In this document: one piece after another, positions 23,178-28,573 of the stretch
Numbering within the stretch: the stretch's first letter is position 1
How the letters are laid out: each line of letters opens with the position of its first letter
DNA from: Ichthyophonus hoferi
Lineage: Eukaryota; Opisthokonta; Ichthyosporea; Ichthyophonida; Ichthyophonidae
Direction of reading: 5' to 3'
DNA: 28,573 nt
Assembly (NCBI GenBank): GCA_002751075.1
Contig: NAOQ01000547.1
Span: 3,632-32,204 of the forward strand
The notes under the pieces: generated by a model
Databases searched by the model: none
Seen by the model: the letters and a program-made list of their open reading frames with translations, nothing else
Told to the model about the DNA's origin: nothing
Made by a program: the position numbers and the translations under genes

Positions 23178-26100
23178 TCAAGAATATTTTGGGGTTATAT
23201 ACTCCCAATTATCCTGCGAATCTTCCTCCTCACTGTCACTTATGCCTTCATTTACTCTATCCTCTAAGTCGAAGTCACTATCACTTTCCTCATCAGAATC
23301 TGCTATTACTACTTTTACGTTGGTGTGTTTGAGTAAGGATTTAGCCTGTGCATAACACATGGTTATAGTGTTAGAGTAAAGGAGTGGTATAGTTATGGGT
23401 ATGAGAGGTGGGTGGGACCTGTACTGTCCCACATTATCCTATACTTTCCTATACTATCATATATTACCCTATTCTATCCTATGCTATCATATACTATCCT
23501 ATATTATCCTGTAGTACTCTATACTCTCTTATATTATCCTACATTATCTTATATTATCTTATATTATCTTATATTACCTTATACTATCATATATTTTATT
23601 CTCATCCACTCACCTTCACCACACTTTTTAATATACAAGCCTCCTGTGTCCAGTTTACCGTCAATTCTTTCAATTCTGATAGGCTATTTAACATGCTAAC
23701 CAAGCATGGTTCTCCCACGGTACCAGCTAAATTTAAATATTTTAACTTGGGATGTGATTCGGCAATCTGTTCCATCCTAATTTTATATTTGGTTAAGTTG
23801 GAGGTTAGGAGTGTGCATGTATATAGTGAAGGGTATTGGGTGTATAGTGTATAGTGTACAGTGTATAGTGTATAGTTTATAATGTAAGGTGTATAGTGTA
23901 TAGTGTATAGTGTATAGTGTATAGTGTATAGTGTATAGTGTATAGTGTATAGTGTATAGTGTATAGTGTAGAAGGTTTATATATAGTGACAACACTATAG
24001 GATGTAGTCTAAAGAATAAAAGATAATATGTCAGAGGGAAGAAGTAGATGTTATGTGTATATTATGTATAGGGGTAGGGAATAGAAACATAACATACATC
24101 AATCTTAACATATTAATATAATAAAGTTCATTGATATATTGATTGGCATTTTACTATAGATATTCAAATTTAAACATTCAGTCTGGCCAGTCATATATCT
24201 CAAATAAGATATAATTAATTTAATTCTCAATAAGCTAATTTAAAAGAAGGATAACATCAAGTAAATAAAACAGCATCCTTATGATATTATATGATACTAG
24301 ACTATACTATACTATATTAAAATGTGTAATTAAATAGAGGTAGCTAATAAGTTGATAATAAAACTTAAACCACTAGTAGTTGCCTTTTTATTTGGCCAAT
24401 GCATGAGCATATCTAAAATATAAATATAATATATGCAAAGCCTTGATATGGTAAGTGTACTACAATATATAGCATAAAGATACGTTCTATCCTTCTAATA
24501 TAAATTACTAATGTCTCACCCTATTACAGTGGTGATATAACATTATATAATGATATGATATAATACTATATAGTATTGGATTACAATATAGGATATGGCG
24601 CTGCATTAAAATATTATATTGTATTGTATGGCATTATACTATATTATACTAAATTATACTATACAATACTAAACTATATTAAACTGTTCTGTATTATACT
24701 ATACTATCCTATCCTACCCAATCAAAACAAAGTATAGATAAGTGACAGAGCATTAGCTTACATATAATCCAATGATTCTCCATTTTTAACACCACAGCTA
24801 GTAAGAGCTAGGAACGTCAGCTGGCTTAGAGAAGCTAGGCCAATCACAAGCTCACTTGAGTCAATCTTTAAATCATTACTCAGATGGAAGTACTGTAGTG
24901 ACGTCAAATCTGATAAAGAGCAAAGGAGTGAGCACCGTAGGAATAGTATATATTATATATGCATCATAGTATACGTCATAGTATGGCATATGTCCTGGGC
25001 ACTAAATGGCTACTACATATGGGCACTGTGTGTAAGGTTTATGGCAAAATGACAATAATATAATATATATAACGCAATATAGTCTCTTGTAGTGGTATGG
25101 GTATGTAATGTATAGATAAGATAGTCATGTGGCTATTACTTCATAATATATATATATATATAGGTGTGTGTGTATGTATGTATGTATGTATGTATGTATG
25201 TATGTGTGTATATATGCGTGCATATATTATTATTAATCATACACACATTTATTATAGTATTATAAACATATATAATAAACCATATCGAGATATCTCCATG
25301 ATCTATGGCCAATCGCAATACGTAGGGTGGGAATCGCATATAGGTAAAACAAACAGAGTGATAGGTGGAAAGGATGTGAACGGGCTACTATTGGAGGAGA
25401 AGGTTTTATGATCCTATCCATGGCCATACTTTAGTTACACTATAAGCACATAATATGCCTTACTATAGCATGCTGTATTATACTACATTATACTATAGTA
25501 TATTATATTATACTCTATCATCCCATCGCATACTATCGCATATAATCCCATACTATATCATAATATATACCACCTTTGTTACTATTCTTACTAAGAATTA
25601 AGTGGGAATAACCTGAACATAATAAACCATATCCTACCTTTAATATAGCTATAGTCTATGTGTCTATACCCTGTCTTATCAATACGGAGAGACGTTAGTT
25701 CTGACATATGACTAATAGAAGACAGGCTCGTAAGGTCCAGGTTTTCCATTCGCAGTTGAGTCAGATTAGCCATATTAGGAAGGGATAGTATATCTATAGT
25801 ATGCAATCAGAGTATCAGTATATTATGGTCGTTAGGATGGCTAGTTATTAACTGACTTGATCAAGATATGATTGGCTGTGGGGTTGATTGATCAGTGAAT
25901 TGACCACAGGTAGCATGAGTACCTGATTAAATATATAGCAGTTTCTGTGGACCAATAATGATGTTTTTAAAACACATATATGGAAATATATGGAAATATA
26001 ATGTTGGTAATTGCATTAAACTATAATTAATGGTATTAAATAATATAATACAATATAACCCAATATAATACAATGCAATTTAATACTCTATACTATAACG

Positions 26101-28348
26101 CGTCATATCATATCACATCACAGTGCCATATCCTACAATATAATACAACAACATAGCAATATACTCTACCATACATACCTGTACACACCAAGTTACACCT
26201 AAACTTAGTAAGATATTTGAGTCCAGCTAAACCTGGTAGGGCAGCCTGCAATGACTGTGGGTCACGACAAAATAAACCTTCAATAGATAGATCAACAAGA
26301 TGAGGAAGGATAGAGAGAGGGGATAAATCTAGAGCTGACCTATGGCCAATTAGGTCAAGACTGGCCAGACAGGGGAGATGGACTAGTGCATCGATAGATC
26401 TGATATATGTGTAGGGGTAGAATGAGAATGGAAGTAAGAAGCAGAAGGAGAGAGGGTGTATGTAAGACATGGAGTAGGGACAAGAAGAATATAGTAAGTA
26501 AGTATTAAGACTGGGTAATTATAGGTATACATATACCTATACATATACCTATACCTATATCCATATATATCTGTACCTATACATGTACCAATAACTATGC
26601 TTATATATATATATATAAATATACATACACATACACATACCAATATCTATACCTATCTATAAGCATAAACATACATATATATCTACAAATACCTATACAT
26701 ATACCTATACCTATATATAGCCCTATACTTACAAATATAACTATGCCTATATATACTACACCAATACTTATACTTATACATATACATGTACATATAAATA
26801 TTCTACTAAGTTCTCTTCCTCTTAATATATATAAACCCTACAAACCCCATTATAACTCCATATGAATATATCAGGCTTTATGTATGCATTATCTCTTTCC
26901 AATAATAGGTCTATGAATATTAATGTGTACATATATGTTTGTGTGTGTATGTATGTATGTATGTATGTATGTATACATGGATGTGGGCATGCGTGTGTAA
27001 ACAGTACCACTGATAGATACAACTATTATCACGACTACACATGTTATTTAATTAACTGATTAATATATATGATGCATATTTTACATATTAGCCAGACAGT
27101 GAGATAATTGGCTCTTAATTATATTCTCTAGGTTAAAGGCAGCATTGTGCATACACTCCTTACCATCCAATTGTAATGATTCTTTCGCTATTAACACATC
27201 TCTATTCCCAATAAAAATAATTTGGGAATTATAAGCAACTTTAAATTTTTAAAACTCCAATAAAATTATATATCATTTTATATAACTATGTATTATTATA
27301 TAATGGATATGTATAGGTATATGTATATGTAAATTTATATGTATATATATCCACATGTCCTATTTCTTTATTCCTCCAATCATTACCCCTCCCTTATACA
27401 GCTATAACTGTCAGTTATGATTGGCTCACCTCTGAGTTACCCATGATCTCTTCAATGATAATTGGTGGAGATAGGGAAAACGCCGTACTATAATGTCAAC
27501 CACCTATTGGTTATTAAGATTTGTATAGAATGAGCTTGATATAGTAAGTAGTATTGTATTGCATTGCATTGCAGAGTACGGTATAGTATGGTATTGTATG
27601 ATATGGTAGGGTAGGATAGGGTATCGTATGATATGGTATGGTGCAATGTGGTATTGTATTGTATAATATGTTACTATATTACATTATACTGTATTATAAT
27701 TTATTGCATGGTATAGTATTGTATTGTATAGAGCATAGTATAGCACATTATATTATATTATATTATATTATATTACGTATTATACTATCTTTTATACTAT
27801 ATTATGTTGTAGATCATATTATATGATATTAAATATACTATAGTATATATTATAATGTCTCTTATGTTATATCAGCTATATAATGTTATAGTATATAATA
27901 TAATATTATATTATATTATGTCCTATATTGTATATATTATTATACTAGAAGAGCTAGATCAAATATGTTAAAGAGATAAAAATAGAAAGCAATACCCCAA
28001 TTCTGATGACACCCAATCGAACCATTATCACAGTGGATACAAGAACCATGCAACTATGAATTATGTATAAATATATTGAATGAATACACTTATGTATCTT
28101 ATATATATATATAATATAAATATTAAATGTACATATATCGATTAAACATACATAAATTTGTTTACTATAGCAATAAATATAGCATACATATATGCACATA
28201 TACATAGATATATAGCTATATACGTATATATGCATATATACTATAATACAATATACACAGTACCTCGTCTGTGGCCCTAGGTTGTACCCTATAACATCTA
28301 GCTCCTTTAGCGACTAATCCAAAATATTTCTTGGATGTGGCAGAAAGA
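23178..28348 (-). CDS. Leucine-rich-repeat protein, F-box-like, 3' part
   Basis: Nine exons, read downwards: 28348-28264, 28053-27996, 27487-27430, 27201-27164, 26382-26179, 25793-25638, 24909-24762, 23776-23614 and 23345-23178. They keep frame over 358 codons; the 5' end lies outside the window. The first exon reads LSATSKKYFGLVAKG, like the end of an F-box (LSLTSKRF..L). The second has a CIHC..GC cluster. Irregular leucine-rich repeats follow: FPYLHQLSLKR, LPCLASLDLIG, LPHLVDLSIEG, LKYLTKF, MANLTQLRMENLDL, MSELTSLRI, LTSLQYFHLS, LSQLTFLALTSC, HPKLKYLNLAG and LSELKELTV. The tail is acidic and Ser-rich (ADSDEESDSDFDLED; ISDSEEEDSQD) and resembles CK2 sites. By family knowledge it may be a substrate adaptor of an SCF ubiquitin ligase. 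The exact acceptor of the 26382 exon is uncertain. Confidence 0.8.
23346..23613 (-). other. LRR-gene last intron
   Basis: On the coding strand it starts GTGAGTGGATGAGAATAA, passes through AGGATAATATAGGAT repeats (23430-23590 on plus: TATCCTATACTATC), and ends C-rich (CCCACCCACCTCTCATACCC) before GTTATGCACAG. Confidence 0.75.
23777..24761 (-). other. LRR-gene intron, about 985 bp
   Basis: On the coding strand the 5' end has GTAGGATAGGATAGTATAG words and the 3' end has the CACTATA heptamer array. No internal gene was recognised. A CCAATCA lies near 24717. Confidence 0.6.
23840..23970. repeat. (TATAGTG)n heptamer array
   Basis: About 17 near-perfect heptamers in the LRR-gene intron. On the coding strand they read CACTATA and lie 60-190 bp before the acceptor at 23777. 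Confidence 0.95.
24910..25637 (-). other. LRR-gene intron with (GTAT)n tract
   Basis: Contains (TA)n then (GTAT)n at 25145-25210 and CATACTATC-like words on plus at 25440-25560. No nested gene is supported; open frames here are repeat-derived. Confidence 0.6.
25794..26178 (-). other. LRR-gene intron between two repeat-bearing exons
   Basis: On the coding strand it begins GTATGTATGGTAGAG with further G-containing repeats. It holds two CCAAT-type words on plus (25868, 25952). Both flanking exons are phase 1-1, so each could be skipped or duplicated without a frame change. Confidence 0.6.
26383..27163 (-). other. LRR-gene intron with CATATACCTATA array
   Basis: Plus-strand ATACCTATACATATACC units run from 26520 to 26770, and (GTAT)n lies at 26940-26972. 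A missed small exon is possible here: the downstream exon could begin upstream at AG|ATCTATCGATGC if an extra exon supplied the phase. No candidate was found. Confidence 0.5.
27488..27995 (-). other. LRR-gene intron with GTATGG-type array
   Basis: Plus-strand GGTATGGTAGGGTAGGATAGGG words at 27590-27650 read as C-rich CCCTATCCTACC on the coding strand, near the acceptor. A (TATTA)n run lies at 27746-27780. Confidence 0.65.
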
Positions 28349-28573
28349 CTGTGTGTATGTATATGTATATATAATGTAAAGTATAGTATAGTATAGTATA
28401 GTATAGTATAGTATAGTATAATATAGTATAGTCCAGTATAGTATAGTATAGAATAGAATAAAATAGTATAATATAGAATAGTATAGTATAGTATAGAATA
28501 GTATAGTATAAAATAGTATAGTATAGTATAATATAGTATAGTATAGTATAGTATAGTATAGTATAGTATAGAA
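28349..28573. repeat. (TATAG)n pentamer array at right edge
   Basis: About 35 GTATA units with occasional AATAG variants run from 28377 to the window end. On the LRR-gene strand they read CTATA and lie just upstream of the first visible acceptor, so they are probably intronic. Confidence 0.9.

Noticed and set aside
26383-26410. Alternative longer start for the LRR exon (SIDAL before VHLPCL)
   Set aside because: It needs a different phase from the preceding exon and an extra unseen exon. The CTAG acceptor at 26383-26386 fits the phase directly.
23178-28348. Identity as an ANP32-type acidic leucine-rich nuclear protein
   Set aside because: The acidic tail is short, the repeats are more numerous and irregular, and the upstream exon looks F-box-like.
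23840-28573. Evenly spaced short repeats that might suggest a CRISPR-like array
   Set aside because: Units are 5-8 bp with no unique spacers, and the locus is eukaryotic.

Overview
The window is AT-rich (about 70% A+T by eye), intron-dense nuclear DNA, most likely from an early-branching animal or a close unicellular relative of animals. Three genes are readable from spliced exons with GT-AG introns. Their conserved protein motifs are clear and the coding phase is kept across every junction. A CSDE1/UNR orthologue points to an animal or close relative; the species cannot be fixed from this sequence alone.

Layout. 1-1100 is non-coding AT-rich DNA. 1145-3690 holds two fossil copia-type (Ty1/copia) pieces in inverted, tail-outward orientation around a short perfect-looking hairpin. 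4262-4957 is a possible small three-exon gene (+) of unknown function. 5515-12111 is a 17-exon CSDE1/UNR-like gene (+), predicted 731 aa. 12595-13625 is a second, shorter inverted copia-type fossil with the same tail-outward layout. 14500-20028 is an 11-exon YOD1/OTU1-like deubiquitinase gene (+), predicted 339 aa. 20350-21880 is a diverged tandem duplication of about 750 bp with coding-like minus-strand stretches. 21880-23177 is mostly degenerate TATGTAG-type satellite. 28348-23178 (minus) is the 3' part, nine exons and 358 codons, of a leucine-rich-repeat gene with an F-box-like start and an acidic tail; its 5' end lies beyond the right edge.

The three main genes do not form a pathway in any way the sequence shows. 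CSDE1 is an RNA-binding translation and mRNA-stability factor. YOD1 is a deubiquitinase working with the VCP/p97 system. The LRR protein may be a ubiquitin-ligase substrate adaptor. YOD1 and the LRR gene converge.

Two window-wide signals are the most unusual. First, introns are polarised: G/T-rich repeats (GTATGG, TATAGT) follow the donor and C/T-rich repeats (CATAC, CTATCC) precede the acceptor, on whichever strand is transcribed. The two ends of an intron are therefore roughly complementary. Second, the heptamer CCAATCA/TGATTGG occurs about 25 times against about 3 expected, in exons, introns and spacers alike.
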